Shown piece by piece: positions 5,818 to 6,324 of a DNA stretch of 6,324 bases. Origin of the DNA: Chitinophagaceae bacterium (lineage in GTDB: Bacteria > Bacteroidota > Bacteroidia > Chitinophagales > Chitinophagaceae); NCBI GenBank assembly GCA_947461645.1, contig CANHMN010000106.1, positions 1 to 6,324 of the forward strand. The letters run 5' to 3'. The position numbers and the translations under genes were made by a program. The first letter of the stretch is position 1; each line of letters begins with the position of its first letter. The notes below the pieces were generated by a model. That model did not search any database. It saw only the letters and a list, made by a program, of their open reading frames with translations, and was not told the origin of the DNA.

Positions 5818-6324
5818 TTATTCTTTAACAAATCGCATAGTTTGGGTATTGCCGTACTGATCAATAACCGAAATGGTGTAGGATCCGGGAGTAAGCGATT
5901 GTGTGATGATTTCGTTGGATGTTATTTTTCCAATAGTCATTTGTTGTCCTTTGCTATTGAGAATACGATAGCTGTTTCCAATGACGTTTGTTCCGGATAA
6001 GAAAAGGTTTTGGCGTACAGGATTAGGTGAAAGGCTGAAATTGTTTTTTAAGGCTGAAACTTCAACGGTTTTGCTGATGAGTTTTGCTCCACTTAAATCG
6101 ACTGAAACAATTCTGTAGAAATTATTTCCTTTTGAAATATTCTTGTCGGAAAAAGTGTAATAGGATTTGGAATTGCTGTTTCTTGCATCAACTTTTCCAA
6201 TAGAGGAGAAACGAATGCCATCGGAGCTGCGCTCAACTGAAAAATAAGCTGTAGTGGTTTCCGATTCTGTTGTCCACGCAACATCAGCCTGATTGTTTTT
6301 TAAGGTTGCGGTAACTGAAGTAAA
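5818..6324 (-). CDS. C-terminus of a T9SS-secreted protein (partial, runs off window)
   Basis: The frame is open from the window end to TAA at plus-strand 5818-5820, giving the last 168 residues; the start lies beyond 6324. Fragment residues 1 to about 90 are an Ig/FnIII-like module common before sorting domains in Bacteroidota: VAWTTESETTTAYFSVERS, then SSDGIRFSSIGKV, YYTFSDKN and NFYRIVSVDLSG. Residues about 95-168 are a type A Por secretion (T9SS) sorting domain, with FSLSPNPVRQNLFLS at its start, LTPGSYTISVID in the middle and the characteristic end MRFVKE. The type IX system exports such proteins across the outer membrane, removes this domain and usually anchors the cargo at the surface or releases it. 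What the cargo does cannot be told from this part. It is convergent with umuC, with 64 bp between the stop codons. Confidence 0.94.
   Translation of the reverse strand, partial: FTSVTATLKNNQADVAWTTESETTTAYFSVERSSDGIRFSSIGKVDARNSNSKSYYTFSDKNISKGNNFYRIVSVDLSGAKLISKTVEVSALKNNFSLSPNPVRQNLFLSGTNVIGNSYRILNSKGQQMTIGKITSNEIITQSLTPGSYTISVIDQYGNTQTMRFVKE

Noticed and set aside
6093..6284. Minus-strand 63-codon frame
   Set aside because: It overlaps the T9SS-cargo coding sequence in another frame and shows no protein-like features.

Overview
The window looks like chromosomal DNA from a Bacteroidota bacterium (order not resolvable by eye; Chitinophagales or a relative would fit). The evidence is a type A Por/T9SS C-terminal sorting domain on a minus-strand gene, promoter-like TAnnTTTG elements, genes without Shine-Dalgarno sites but with A-rich leaders, a tRNA without an encoded CCA end, and moderate-to-low GC content.

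Layout. (1) Positions 1-127 are non-coding and carry a TAnnTTTG element just ahead of an elongator-type tRNA-Met(CAT) at 128-201. (2) Directly after the tRNA is a strong 13-bp terminator hairpin (203-255). It is interleaved with a second inverted-repeat set reaching to 285, so two mutually exclusive folds are possible. (3) A 1090-residue secreted protein with eleven Asp-box (BNR) motifs, of the sortilin/VPS10-like beta-propeller type, fills 426-3698. A TTTG-N17-TAATTTTG promoter lies at 367-395. (4) The 337-bp gap at 3699-4035 is not empty. Read on the minus strand, 3709-3987 is one frame interrupted by a single TAA, and its translation looks like a decayed protein C-terminus. The right end of the gap carries a 19-bp palindrome, TTGCTAAAATATTTAGCAA, three bases before the next start codon. 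(5) umuD (4036-4488) and umuC (4491-5753) form a two-gene operon for the translesion DNA polymerase V, with catalytic residues intact in both. (6) A hairpin at 5764-5785 followed by a T-tract on the minus strand terminates a convergent minus-strand gene. The last 168 codons of that gene (5818-6324, running off the window) encode an Ig/FnIII-like module and a T9SS sorting domain.

How it fits together. umuD and umuC are a functional pair: self-cleaved UmuD' dimer plus UmuC make error-prone Pol V for replication past DNA damage. The propeller protein and the T9SS cargo are unrelated envelope or secreted proteins, and nothing ties them to umuDC beyond proximity. I do not see a convincing new multi-gene system. 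The items most worth checking are the palindrome overlapping the umuDC start region, the minus-strand gene remnant beside it, and the interleaved hairpins behind the tRNA.
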